This document shows, one piece after another, positions 29,339 to 38,079 of a DNA stretch of 64,000 bases. The translations under genes and the position numbers were made by a program. Source of the stretch: Acidimicrobiaceae bacterium. GTDB taxonomy: Bacteria; Actinomycetota; Acidimicrobiia; Acidimicrobiales; Ilumatobacteraceae. The notes under the pieces are model-generated. The model ran no database searches, was not told where the DNA came from, and worked only from the letters and a program-made list of their open reading frames with translations. Location of the stretch: assembly GCA_020637235.1 (NCBI GenBank), contig JACJWG010000016.1, positions 1-64,000 of the forward strand, in the 5' to 3' direction. Numbering within the stretch: the first letter of the stretch is position 1; each line of letters starts with the position of its first letter.

Positions 29339-30411
29339 GGGTACATCCCCACGCGCTGGAGTCCGGCGGTCTCGTCGAATCCGAGCGCGACGTTGGCCGC
29401 CTGGACCGCGCCACCGCTGGCTCCCTTGCAGAGGTTGTCGATCGCGCAGATCGCGAGCACCGTGCCGGTTCGTTCGTCGTAGCGAGCGGTCAGCATCGAG
29501 GTGTTGGTGCCGAGCACGGCCTTGGTGCTCGGCGACGCCGCTCCCACCACCACGAACGGCTCACCCGCGTAGCGGGCCCGTATCGCGTCGAGGAGCACCT
29601 CCGTCGACAGCGCGGCGCCCGCGGCCGGGGTGGCGTAGCAGGTGGCCAGGATCGCCCGGTTGAGCGGCGCGAGATGGGGGGTGAACAGCACCCGGCACGA
29701 CGGACCGTCGCCGCTGATCGCCTGCTCGATCTCGGGGGTGTGGCGGTGGTCGAGCAGGCCGTACGCCTCGAGGTTCTCGTCGGCCGAGCAGTAGAGCGAA
29801 CCGTGCTTCAGCGCTCGCCCGGCGCCGCTGATGCCGGTCTTCGAGTCGACCACGATCCCGTGTCGATCGATCAGCCCTGCGGCCACGAGTGGCTCGAGCG
29901 CGAGGGTCGCGGCGGTGACGTGGCACCCGGGCGTCGCCACCAGCGACGCACCCGACAACGCCGACCGATCGAGCTCCGGCAGCCCGTACACCGCGGTTGC
30001 GAGGGAGTCGGGTTGGTCGTGCTCGAAGCCGTACCAGGTGGGATACAGCGACGCGTCCTTCAGCCGATAGGCGGCCGACAGATCGACGATCGTGCCGACC
30101 CGCCCCGTCAACTGCGGCACGAGCGCCATGCTCGCCTCGTGGGGCAGGCCGAGGAACACCACGTCGACGCCGTCGACGCGATCGGGGTCGAACGCCTCGA
30201 ACACCAGATCGGGGTAGGCCGCCGACAGGCTCGGGTACAGCGCGGCCGCCCGGGTGCCGGCCTGCGTGTCGCCGGTGGCGTACACGAGGTCGAGGTGCGG
30301 GTGTTGTGCGCAGAGCCGCATCAGCTCGACCCCGGTGTAGCCCGACGCGCCGATGATCGCGGCGCGTGCGCGTGGGGTCGACCGGCTCGCCGGGATCGAC
30401 GTCGTCGTCAT
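29335..30411 (-). CDS. argC: N-acetyl-gamma-glutamyl-phosphate reductase
   Basis: NADPH-dependent reductase of the arginine pathway. 358 residues; nucleotide loop AAIIGASGYTGVEL, catalytic cysteine in VATPGCHVTAATLAL, and DSKTGISGAGR. First gene of the operon. ATG 30411 (MTTTSIPASRST) gives about 16 residues before the Rossmann fold. A TATGGT hexamer lies 8 nt upstream and no ribosome site exists, so the transcript is probably leaderless. Two ARG-box-like palindromes overlap this promoter. In-frame ATGs further upstream would put the operators inside the gene and are rejected. Confidence 0.95.
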   Translation of the reverse strand: MTTTSIPASRSTPRARAAIIGASGYTGVELMRLCAQHPHLDLVYATGDTQAGTRAAALYPSLSAAYPDLVFEAFDPDRVDGVDVVFLGLPHEASMALVPQLTGRVGTIVDLSAAYRLKDASLYPTWYGFEHDQPDSLATAVYGLPELDRSALSGASLVATPGCHVTAATLALEPLVAAGLIDRHGIVVDSKTGISGAGRALKHGSLYCSADENLEAYGLLDHRHTPEIEQAISGDGPSCRVLFTPHLAPLNRAILATCYATPAAGAALSTEVLLDAIRARYAGEPFVVVGAASPSTKAVLGTNTSMLTARYDERTGTVLAICAIDNLCKGASGGAVQAANVALGFDETAGLQRVGMYP

Positions 30412-30414
30412 GAC

Positions 30415-30446
30415 GCATGACCATACACGAGTCTGCATGATCATTC
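30415..30446 (-). promoter_or_regulatory. argC promoter with two ARG-box-like operators
   Basis: On the minus strand box 1 reads GAATGATCATGCA (30434-30446, centre 30440.5) and box 2 GTATGGTCATGC (30415-30426, centre 30420.5), 20 bp apart, the spacing expected for one ArgR hexamer. Box 2 overlaps the -10 TATGGT (30420-30425). Upstream at 30452-30463 is a further perfect 12-bp palindrome, ATTTCCGGAAAT, of unknown meaning. Confidence 0.72.
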
Positions 30447-30574
30447 CCTGGATTTCCGGAAATTCTCTGGAAATGTGACGGCTCGCGCGTGCGATCACAC
30501 GGAGTGTCGATGCCTTGTCGTGATCTTGCGGGAATCCATCCAGTCCCTTCATGGCGTTCGATCACGACCTTCTG

Positions 30575-30580
30575 TATGGT
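30575..30580 (+). promoter_or_regulatory. -10 hexamer TATGGT for leaderless glycosylphosphotransferase gene
   Basis: TATGGT followed by seven bases and GTG 30588; no ribosome site. This spacing is why the GTG was preferred to the ATG at 30576, which lies inside the hexamer. Confidence 0.55.
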
Positions 30581-30587
30581 CGCCAGG

Positions 30588-32141
30588 GTGACGGGAACCA
30601 GCGGACGGGTGACTTCTGATCGACGCGGGCTGAAGGCGATGCTCGTCGCCGCCGACCTCGCGGTGATGGCGGCGGCGTGGATCCCGGTCCTGCTGCTCAC
30701 CATCGGCGACGGCGACCGGCGTCCGGCGGAGTCGTTGTTCGTTGCGCTGTCCGCGGCCGGCCTCGCGCTGGCGATCATGCGATACGAGGGCCTCTACCTC
30801 TCCCGGCTGTGTGCCGTGCGCTCCATCGAGGTGCGGCTGATCACCCGTTCGTCGATCTACACCGCGCTCGGCCTGGTGCTCGCCGACCGCGTGGTCTTCG
30901 CGCCGCTCGACACCCATCTGCGCCTGCAGGAGATCGCGATCGGCGCGGTGGCCATGCTCGTGCTGTTGGTGGCCGAACGCTCCGTGTACCGCGCCGTGCT
31001 CCGCAGCACCCGCCAGAGCGGCGCCCACGCTCGCGACGTCGTGGTGCTCGGCGCCGGGTCGCACGCCGCCAGGCTGGTGTCGGTGATCGGCGATCATCCC
31101 GACTACGGGATGAAGGTCGTCGGCGTGCTCGGCGAACTCGACGACGCCCGCTCGAACGGGCTCGACCACCTGTGGCTCGGCACGATCGACCACACCGAGC
31201 GGATCACCGTCGAGAGCGGCGTCACGGGCGTGGTGCTCAGCGCTTCCGCCAGCGAGTTCCCGGGCATCACCGCGCTGGTGAAGCGGCTGCAGGCCCGCGG
31301 GCTGCACGTGCAGGTGTCGAACGGCCTCGCCGGGTTCGACGTCCAGCGCATCCGCCAGCTCCACATCGCCCGTGAGCCGATGATCTACCTCGAGCAGTCG
31401 AAGCCGCGCCGCATCGACCACCTGACGAAGCGGCTGATCGACGTCTCGATCTCGCTGACGGTGCTCACGGTGCTGTCGCCCGTGCTGTTGCTGATCGCCG
31501 CCGCGATCAAGTCCGATGGCGGCCCGGTGTTCTTCAAGCAGGAGCGCGTCGGCAGGCACGGCAAGCACTTCAAGGTGTTCAAGTTCCGCACGATGGTGGT
31601 CGACGCCGAGGCACGCCTGGCCGAGCTGATGAAGGACAACGAGCGCAGTGGCCCGTTGTTCAAGATGGACGTCGATCCGCGGGTCACCAAGGTCGGCCGG
31701 ATCCTGCGGCTCTCGAGCCTCGACGAGGTCCCCCAGCTGTTCAACGTGTTGAGCGGCAAGATGAGCATCGTCGGCCCGCGCCCGGCGCTGCCGAAGGAAG
31801 TGCTCGAGTTCGACGACGACCTGCGCCGCCGTGAGCTCGTGAAGCCCGGGATCACCGGCCTGTGGCAGGTGGAGGCCCGCGACTCCCCGTCGTTCGACGC
31901 CTACCGCCGCCTCGACCTGTTCTACGTCGACAACTGGACCGTGCCGGGCGACCTCGACATCATGCTCGACACCTTCGAGCACCTGCTCGGCCGGGTGGTG
32001 CGTGCCGTGAAGGGTGAACCGACGCAGGTGTCGCACGCACCGATGTCGACCGTCACGGATCCGATCGCCGACGTGACGCCCATCGGGGGTGTGCTCGACG
32101 AGCAGCCGACATCGCTCGCGATGGTGCAGCGCACCGCCTGA
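30588..32141 (+). CDS. Polyprenyl-phosphate hexose-1-phosphate transferase (WbaP/CpsE-like)
   Basis: About 517 residues, the standard architecture of initiating transferases for exopolysaccharide or glycan synthesis. It has 4-5 N-terminal membrane helices, a nucleotide-binding-like cytoplasmic domain (RDVVVLGAGSHAARLVSVIG), one more membrane segment, and the C-terminal bacterial sugar transferase domain (KRLIDVSISL, GPVFFKQERVG, FKVFKFRTMV, SLDEVPQLFNVL, MSIVGPRPALPKEV, GITGLWQV). It moves a sugar phosphate from a UDP-sugar to undecaprenyl phosphate. No glycosyltransferase, flippase or polymerase genes are adjacent, so its pathway partners are elsewhere. Divergent from argC. Family sure, sugar unknown. 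Confidence 0.92.
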   Translation: MTGTSGRVTSDRRGLKAMLVAADLAVMAAAWIPVLLLTIGDGDRRPAESLFVALSAAGLALAIMRYEGLYLSRLCAVRSIEVRLITRSSIYTALGLVLADRVVFAPLDTHLRLQEIAIGAVAMLVLLVAERSVYRAVLRSTRQSGAHARDVVVLGAGSHAARLVSVIGDHPDYGMKVVGVLGELDDARSNGLDHLWLGTIDHTERITVESGVTGVVLSASASEFPGITALVKRLQARGLHVQVSNGLAGFDVQRIRQLHIAREPMIYLEQSKPRRIDHLTKRLIDVSISLTVLTVLSPVLLLIAAAIKSDGGPVFFKQERVGRHGKHFKVFKFRTMVVDAEARLAELMKDNERSGPLFKMDVDPRVTKVGRILRLSSLDEVPQLFNVLSGKMSIVGPRPALPKEVLEFDDDLRRRELVKPGITGLWQVEARDSPSFDAYRRLDLFYVDNWTVPGDLDIMLDTFEHLLGRVVRAVKGEPTQVSHAPMSTVTDPIADVTPIGGVLDEQPTSLAMVQRTA

Positions 32142-32150
32142 CGCACCCGT

Positions 32151-32168
32151 CGACCGCCGGAGCGGTCG
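32151..32168. terminator. Weak hairpin between convergent genes
   Basis: CGACCGC, four bases, GCGGTCG: a 7-bp stem between the glycosylphosphotransferase stop and the stop of the Hsp70-like gene. There is no T tract, so termination is only a possibility. Confidence 0.3.
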
Positions 32169-32169
32169 T

Positions 32170-34161
32170 TCACCGCCGGTCGATCACGACCCGGATCCGC
32201 ACCGCCGACGTCGACGGCTCGGACGTGTCACCCGCGTCGAGCACGAAGCAGCCGAGTTCGGGGTCGAGACGAACGTCGCGCCACTCGGCCACGCCGGCGG
32301 CGTCAGCGCCGGGCGCGACCGCCCGAACGTCTCGTCCGACGCGGGCGGTTCGCATCAACTCGTCGACGAGCGACCGTGCGGCGTCGGGCGCGAGACCGAG
32401 GAGCAACGCGTCACGCTCGAGGCGACGCCGCTCGGGCACCGACACCTCGCCGACGACGACCGCGAGGTGCTCGACCACACGGGCCACCTCGGACGCCACC
32501 TCGTTGGCGGTTCCCCCGAAGTACCACGCCTCGGTGCCCCGCTCGAGCTCCGCGTGGATCGCGTCGATCGCGGTTCGGATCGCCCGCGCGAGCTCGTCGT
32601 CGCGCCCGGCGACGGCCTGCTCGAGACGGGCGGCAGCCACCTCCACCTCGGCCGGGTCGTCGGCGCAGCCGAGCAGTGCGAACGCCGATCGGAGTCCGAC
32701 CAGCTCCCCCACCTCGAACGACAGCAGCCGCTCGCAGCGCATCAGTGCCACCCCGACCGGTGGGATCGGTTCCTCGGGCGTGCGACGTGCCACCGGTGCG
32801 GGCGCGACCGACGGGTGCACCCGTGGCACGGAGCGGACCGATGCACGGTCGGGTCCGGCGGCGCGACCCGCGTCGACGTGCCCTGGTCGCACCGCACGCA
32901 CGACGATCTCCTGCTCGTGCCACTCGAGATGCCAGTCGTCGACCGGTTCGAGGCGGAAGCGCCCGTCGACATCGACCACGAAGGCGATCTCGGCGTCGGG
33001 TGGGTGCGACGCGCCCGCAGCCCACGTCGCCGTGGCCACGAGACGGTGAACGGCCGGGCCGTCGAGCTGCTCGTGCTGCTCGTCCTGCTCGTGGAGATCG
33101 AGGAACACCGAGCTGCCGTCGTCCGGCCCGAGGTCGAAACCCTGCACCACCTCCACGGGGACACGGACGCCGCGGTCGACGACGGTGTGGACGCTCGCCA
33201 CCCGGTCGGTGCCGGCCGCCGCCGACTCGGCCGCCGCCGACTCGGCCGCCGCCGATTCGGCCGCCGCCGCTTCGGTGAGCACACCCAACGATCGCGGGAG
33301 CACCCACGACCATCGACGACCCGGCTGGGGCGGGTCGAGGAGCATCGTCGACCGATCGTCCCCGTCTCGGCCTGCGTGCCCCGAGCGCGGGACGGACGTG
33401 CTCGCGGTGACCACATGGGCCGCCTCGGCGATCGCCGCGGCACCCTTCGCGACCGCCGATCGTCCGTTCAGCACCTCGATCCGGTCGACGTGCCACCCCG
33501 TCGCGGCGATCACCGCGCGCAACTCGTCGACCGTGTGCTCGTCGGGCGGATCGACGATGAGCATCGCAGATGCGGACCACCGGACGAGGCGCCGCACGTC
33601 GTCGACGAGCGAGCGCAGCGCGAGGTCGCGAACACGGGAGGCCGGCGTGATGGTGGCACGGCTCGCGAGACCACGGAGGCGGTGCGGCGGCACGCCGACG
33701 GCGCCGAACTCCACCATCCCGGCGGCCGTGGCGCCGACGATCGATGCGGAGACACCCAGGCCGACATCGATCGCCAACACCGGCGCATCGTCCTCGACAC
33801 CGGAACCGGCCACTGCCGCGAGCGTGGTCGTCGTCGCGACCAGACGGTGGCGCCGGCCCGGATCGACCACGTCGGCGAGCCGGGTGCGCTCACCGACACC
33901 GAACCACGCCGGCGCCGCGAGGCCCACCGCGGCGTGCGCCGCCTCCGGCAGCCGCTCACGGGTGAGCAGCGACGAGATCAGGTCGTCGGCGACACGCAAC
34001 TCGGCCCGCGGCCGTCCGAGCTCCCACCGGCCGAGCTGCGGCATCCGGTTGACGAGGATCGAGGCGACGCCGCGCTGCGCGACGTGCGTGGCCACACCGC
34101 CGACGTCGAGGCCGATCACGAACGATGCGGCGTCGATGTCCGTTTCCGCTCGCCACGCCAC
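32170..34161 (-). CDS. Divergent Hsp70-like (actin-ATPase fold) protein
   Basis: 663 residues. Residues 1-280 look like an actin/Hsp70 ATPase: phosphate-1 loop FVIGLDVGG near residue 15, a second loop VLAIDVGLGVSAS near 127, and a helix-rich end (NGRSAVAKGAAAIAEAA) like the Hsp70 adenosine region. An alanine-rich linker follows with AAAES repeated (about residues 296-315, a 15-nt tandem repeat at 33218-33275). Residues ~318-400 resemble an Hsp70 beta-sandwich (VRVPVEVVQGFDLG, DAEIAFVVDVDGRFRLE). The C-terminus is helical. GTG 34161 is the chosen start. The Gly-rich loops are degenerate compared with DnaK, so ATPase activity is uncertain. I recognise no named family; the Hsp70 link is inference. 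Confidence 0.6.
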   Translation of the reverse strand: MAWRAETDIDAASFVIGLDVGGVATHVAQRGVASILVNRMPQLGRWELGRPRAELRVADDLISSLLTRERLPEAAHAAVGLAAPAWFGVGERTRLADVVDPGRRHRLVATTTTLAAVAGSGVEDDAPVLAIDVGLGVSASIVGATAAGMVEFGAVGVPPHRLRGLASRATITPASRVRDLALRSLVDDVRRLVRWSASAMLIVDPPDEHTVDELRAVIAATGWHVDRIEVLNGRSAVAKGAAAIAEAAHVVTASTSVPRSGHAGRDGDDRSTMLLDPPQPGRRWSWVLPRSLGVLTEAAAAESAAAESAAAESAAAGTDRVASVHTVVDRGVRVPVEVVQGFDLGPDDGSSVFLDLHEQDEQHEQLDGPAVHRLVATATWAAGASHPPDAEIAFVVDVDGRFRLEPVDDWHLEWHEQEIVVRAVRPGHVDAGRAAGPDRASVRSVPRVHPSVAPAPVARRTPEEPIPPVGVALMRCERLLSFEVGELVGLRSAFALLGCADDPAEVEVAAARLEQAVAGRDDELARAIRTAIDAIHAELERGTEAWYFGGTANEVASEVARVVEHLAVVVGEVSVPERRRLERDALLLGLAPDAARSLVDELMRTARVGRDVRAVAPGADAAGVAEWRDVRLDPELGCFVLDAGDTSEPSTSAVRIRVVIDRR
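33218..33275. repeat. 15-nt in-frame tandem repeat in the Hsp70-like gene
   Basis: About four near-identical 15-base units (GCCGCCGCCGACTCG and one-base variants) encode AAAES repeats in the interdomain linker. Repeat number could vary between strains without shifting the frame. Confidence 0.85.
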
Positions 34162-34231
34162 GCGTCGAGTGTACGTGCGCAGGTCCGGCGCCGCCCGTCG
34201 CTCGCGGTCCCGCCGGACGGCCGTTCGCCGA

Positions 34232-34993
34232 TCAATCGGCGACGATCATCCCCTGCACCGGGTCGTCGCCGCCCACCGGCGTGTCGGCGCCGGCAGATGT
34301 CGGCGCCGTCGGCCACATCTGGAAGCGGACCTCGACGCGCTCGAAGCCCAGCGCCTGGAGCATCGCCGTCAGCGTCACCGTGGCGTTCGTCCGGGCGCGG
34401 TCGGCGAGCTCGGTGGCCTCGGCCGCCCGCGCGATCTTGTCCTCGGCCAGGCCGTACAGCCACGCCTCGGTGGTCGGCGAATCGGTGAACACCCCGCCGA
34501 GCCGGTCGAGCAGGCCTCGATCGCGATTCATCACGTGGCTGATGTCGAGGTCGATCACCGGATCGGACAGTCGCACCGGTTCGAGGGTGACGACGACGGA
34601 ATTGGTCGCCTCGTCGACTCGGAACGAGCTCTCGTTGATCCGTCGGAAGTCGACGATCGCGTCCACGGTGCCGACGGCGACGAACTGGACGCGCTCGCCG
34701 GCGAGCCACGACGGCACCCAGTTGACGTCCTGCTCGACGTCGACCGTCACCTCGTACTGGCCCTGCGCGGCATGGAACTCGGCGAGGTCGCGCAGTTCGA
34801 GCAACACCGGCGGCGTGGATCGGTCGACCTGGGTGGTCGCGAAGGGCCGATCGAACAGACGCCAGCCCACGACGACGGCGCCGGCGATCGCCGCGACCAC
34901 GACGGCGAGTCCGACGACCGACCGGATCGCTCGGGTGACCGGGTTGCCGACCGAGGCCGGGTTCTTCATCAACATCTCGGGCTGTCCTCCCAT
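34232..34993 (-). CDS. DUF4230 domain membrane-anchored protein
   Basis: 253 residues: a short cytoplasmic N-terminus, one membrane helix at about residues 25-45 (VVGLAVVVAAIAGAVVVGW), then an extracytoplasmic domain of the DUF4230 type (LLELRDLAEFHAAQGQYEV, VDVEQDVNWVPSWLAGERV, VQFVAVGTVDAIVDF). DUF4230 proteins occur widely in Firmicutes and actinobacteria; function unknown. Start MGGQPEMLMKN at 34993 is used; ATG 34975 or 34969 would also keep the helix. It lies 70 nt from the Hsp70-like gene on the same strand and diverges from the YqgE gene. Confidence 0.78.
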   Translation of the reverse strand: MGGQPEMLMKNPASVGNPVTRAIRSVVGLAVVVAAIAGAVVVGWRLFDRPFATTQVDRSTPPVLLELRDLAEFHAAQGQYEVTVDVEQDVNWVPSWLAGERVQFVAVGTVDAIVDFRRINESSFRVDEATNSVVVTLEPVRLSDPVIDLDISHVMNRDRGLLDRLGGVFTDSPTTEAWLYGLAEDKIARAAEATELADRARTNATVTLTAMLQALGFERVEVRFQMWPTAPTSAGADTPVGGDDPVQGMIVAD

Positions 34994-35069
34994 GACGCTC
35001 GGTGCCGAGCACGCGGATCGCCGACGTGGCGAAACCAGGGAACGACGTCCGACGGTGCAGAATGGTCGC

Positions 35070-35672
35070 GTGGATCTGAGCGGACCTGCGTCACACCCGT
35101 CGGGGCTGTCGATGCGCGGCCGGCTCCTCGTCGCGACGCCACCCCTCGGCGACCCCACCTTCGATCGCACGGTCGTCTTCGTGCTGGAGCACACCGACTC
35201 GGGCGCGGTCGGCGTGGTCCTCAACCGGGCCGATGTCGCCGCGGCCGACCTCGCCGACGAATTCGATCTCGACGACCTGAACGCCTGGGAACATCTGCTC
35301 GCGCCACCCGCCACGATCTTCGTCGGCGGTCCGGTCGGGGAGGACTCGCTCATCGCGCTGGCCGAGGGCAGCGGACATCGCGAGGAGGCCTGGGGCGCCG
35401 TCACGGGCACCGTCGGCACCGTCGACCTCTCGATCGCCCCCGACGAGGTGGCCGACCGGCTCTCCCGGGTGCGCATCTTCCGGGGATACGCCGGGTGGGC
35501 ACCGGGGCAGCTCGAGGGCGAGCTGCGACTCGGCGCGTGGATGGTCTTCGACGCGATCGACGACGACCTGTTCACCGATCGACCGTCCGAGCTGTGGCGC
35601 ACGGTGGTGCGCCGCCAGGGCGGGAGGCTCCGCTGGATCGCCGATGCACCCGACGACCTCTCGCTCAACTGA
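35070..35672 (+). CDS. YqgE/AlgH family protein (UPF0301)
   Basis: About 200 residues with the family landmarks in order: MRGRLLVATPPLGDPTFDRTV, VFVLEHTDSGAVGVVLNR, IFVGGPVGEDSLIAL, VRIFRGYAGWAPGQLEGEL, and WRTVVRRQGG. AlgH was named from an alginate regulator in Pseudomonas, but no biochemical role is settled. GTG 35070 (VDLSGPAS) is favoured by family length; ATG 35112 is an internal alternative. Convergent with pheT across 9 nt. Confidence 0.87.
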   Translation: MDLSGPASHPSGLSMRGRLLVATPPLGDPTFDRTVVFVLEHTDSGAVGVVLNRADVAAADLADEFDLDDLNAWEHLLAPPATIFVGGPVGEDSLIALAEGSGHREEAWGAVTGTVGTVDLSIAPDEVADRLSRVRIFRGYAGWAPGQLEGELRLGAWMVFDAIDDDLFTDRPSELWRTVVRRQGGRLRWIADAPDDLSLN

Positions 35673-35681
35673 CCGCGACCG

Positions 35682-38054
35682 TCAGCTCCGCAGCACCGCC
35701 CGCAGCTTCGCCAGGCCGGCGACCACCTTGTCCTTCACCTGCGTCACCTCCGCGTCGGTGAGCGTCCGGTCCGGTGCCTGCAGCCGCAGCCGGTAGGCCA
35801 GGCTGCGCGCACCCTCGTCGACGCCGCGTCCGCGATACACGTCGAACAGCGTGAGGTCGACGAGCAACCCGACCGCCGCCTGTCGGATCGCCTTGTCGAC
35901 CTTCTCGGCCGCCACCTGGTCGGGCACGACGAAGGCGAGGTCCAGGTCGGTGCTCGGGAAGCGGCTGGTGGGCTTCCACTGGGCGATCTTCGGCGCGACG
36001 GCGAGCAGACGAGACAGGTCGAGCTCGAGCCACGCCACCCGTTCGTCGACGCCGAACGCGTCGCACACGTCGGGGTGCACCTCCCCCACCGCGCCGACGA
36101 CGTCCTTGCCGAGCGACAGCGTCGCCGAGCGGGTGGGGTGCAGGCCGGCGGGCACGGTGCCCTGATCGACCCGAGCGCCGAAGCCCATGGCCTTGGCGAT
36201 CTCCCGCCACAGCGCCATCGCGTCGCGAGCGTCGCCGCCCGCGATCGCGACGGACAGGCCGTCGTACTCGGGAGGCAGTTCGGTGCTGCGGTCACCGGGC
36301 GGGTACACGTGCCCGATCTCGAACAGCTGCACGCCCCGGCGCCGGTGCGACTCGTTGAACGCGATCGCCTTCAGCATCCCCACTCGCATCGAGGGACGGA
36401 GGACGTCCTCGTCGGCCTGCAGCGGATTGGTCACGTGGATCGCGTCGTCGGGCAGGTGGGCCCTGCCGAGGTCACCCCGATGCAGGAACGAGTCGGTGAT
36501 CGCCTCGCTCAGACCGCATCCGAGCAGCACCTCCCGCAGCTGGCGGCGGCGGAGCTGCTCGGGACTCAGCCGCCCGTGCATCGTGGAGTTGGGCACCGCG
36601 GTGCCGATCGTGTCGTAGCCGTGGTGGCGGGCGACCTCCTCGACGACGTCGATCTCGACGTGACTGTCGGTGCGCCACGACGGCAACGCCACCGTGAGCA
36701 CGTCGCCGTCCACCCGCTCGACGGTGTAGCCGATCGGGCCGATCAGTCCGGTGATCGAATCGGCATCGAGCGCGGTGCCGAGGATCCGGTTCACCTGGCT
36801 CACCCGAACCGGCGTGGTGCGGTGCCGGGGCGCGAGCGACTCGTGACGCGCGTCGACCGCGCCGTCGTGGACGACGAGGTCGGGACAGGTCTCGCGGAGG
36901 AGTTCGACGAAGCGGGCCTGGGCGCGTTCGATGCCGTAGGGGTCGACGCCTCGCTCGAACCGGCCGGACGCCTCGGACCGGAAGCCGAGCCGGTTCATCG
37001 TCCGCGTGATGCCGGTCTGCTCGAAGCTCGCGATCTCGAGCGCGACCACCGACGTGGCGTCGGTGATCTCGCTGTCGAGCCCGCCCATCACCCCGCCGAC
37101 GCCGATCGGCACGTCGTGCGCGTCGCAGATGAGCAGGTCGTCGGCGGTGAACGTGCGGACCGTGCCGTCGAGCGTGGTCATCTGCTCGCCGTCGCGCGCC
37201 AGGCGGATGCGGAAGCCGTGGCCGCCGAGCGTGTCGAGGTCGTAGGCGTGGTTGGGCTGGTTGAGCTCGAGCATCACGTAGTTGCTCACGTCGACCACGT
37301 TGCTGATCGAGCGCATCCCGGCGGCCTGCAGCCGGCGCACCATCCACTCCGGCGACGGGCCGACACGGATGCCCGAGAGGACGACCGTGGTGAAGCGCGG
37401 GCAGCGCTCGCCGTCGACCAGCTCGACCGTGGCCGACCTGGCGTCACCCGTGGGCGCGAGCGGTGGTGGCCCGGGAGCGAGGTCGACGCCGACTCGGGCG
37501 GCGACGTCGCGGGCGGCGCCGAGGTGGCCCCAACAGTCGGGCCGGTTGCGGGTGAGGTCGACGTCGAACACCACCTCGGACCGCAGCGCGAGCGCCTCGC
37601 CGTACGGCAGACCGAGCGGGGTGGCGCCGTCGAGGATCAGGATGCCGCTGTGGTCGTCGCCGAGGCCGAGCTCACGTGCCGAGCAGAGCATGCCCTGGCT
37701 GTCGATGCCGAGGATCGGGCGCGGCTCGATCAGTCGCCCGTCGGGCATGCGGGTGCCCGGCGTGGCGAGCGGGATGACGTCGCCAGGCGACATGTTGAAC
37801 GCACCGCACCACACGTGGCGCTCGACGCCGTCGCCGGCGTCGACCCACACACGGTGCACCTTCGCAGCGTCGGGGTGGCGCTCGGTGCGCAGCACCTTGG
37901 CGGTGATCACGCCGTCGACGGTGGCGCCGACGTGCAGGATCTCCTCCACCTGCATGCCGAGCGCGGTCATGCGCTCGGCGAGCGGCTGCGGATCGGTGCC
38001 CGTCGGCGCGAGGCCGGGGGCGAGGTCGTCGAGCCAGGACAGGACGAGTTTCAT
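35682..38054 (-). CDS. pheT: Phenylalanyl-tRNA synthetase beta subunit
   Basis: 790 residues, full length. Domains in order: an EMAP-like tRNA-binding module (residues ~40-150, VITAKVLRTERHPDAAKVHR), the B3/B4 editing region (WMVRRLQAAGMRSISNVVDV, NYVMLELNQPNHAYDLD), the B5 domain (VSQVNRILGTALD), the catalytic-like core (RLSPEQLRRRQLREVLLGCG), and the C-terminal FDX-ACB anticodon-binding domain (FPSTDLDLAFVVPDQV). Forms an alpha2-beta2 enzyme with PheS, located 25 nt upstream on the same strand. ATG 38054. Secure. Confidence 0.97.
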   Translation of the reverse strand: MKLVLSWLDDLAPGLAPTGTDPQPLAERMTALGMQVEEILHVGATVDGVITAKVLRTERHPDAAKVHRVWVDAGDGVERHVWCGAFNMSPGDVIPLATPGTRMPDGRLIEPRPILGIDSQGMLCSARELGLGDDHSGILILDGATPLGLPYGEALALRSEVVFDVDLTRNRPDCWGHLGAARDVAARVGVDLAPGPPPLAPTGDARSATVELVDGERCPRFTTVVLSGIRVGPSPEWMVRRLQAAGMRSISNVVDVSNYVMLELNQPNHAYDLDTLGGHGFRIRLARDGEQMTTLDGTVRTFTADDLLICDAHDVPIGVGGVMGGLDSEITDATSVVALEIASFEQTGITRTMNRLGFRSEASGRFERGVDPYGIERAQARFVELLRETCPDLVVHDGAVDARHESLAPRHRTTPVRVSQVNRILGTALDADSITGLIGPIGYTVERVDGDVLTVALPSWRTDSHVEIDVVEEVARHHGYDTIGTAVPNSTMHGRLSPEQLRRRQLREVLLGCGLSEAITDSFLHRGDLGRAHLPDDAIHVTNPLQADEDVLRPSMRVGMLKAIAFNESHRRRGVQLFEIGHVYPPGDRSTELPPEYDGLSVAIAGGDARDAMALWREIAKAMGFGARVDQGTVPAGLHPTRSATLSLGKDVVGAVGEVHPDVCDAFGVDERVAWLELDLSRLLAVAPKIAQWKPTSRFPSTDLDLAFVVPDQVAAEKVDKAIRQAAVGLLVDLTLFDVYRGRGVDEGARSLAYRLRLQAPDRTLTDAEVTQVKDKVVAGLAKLRAVLRS

Positions 38055-38079
38055 GGTGTGTCTCCGTTCCCGTCCGTGC

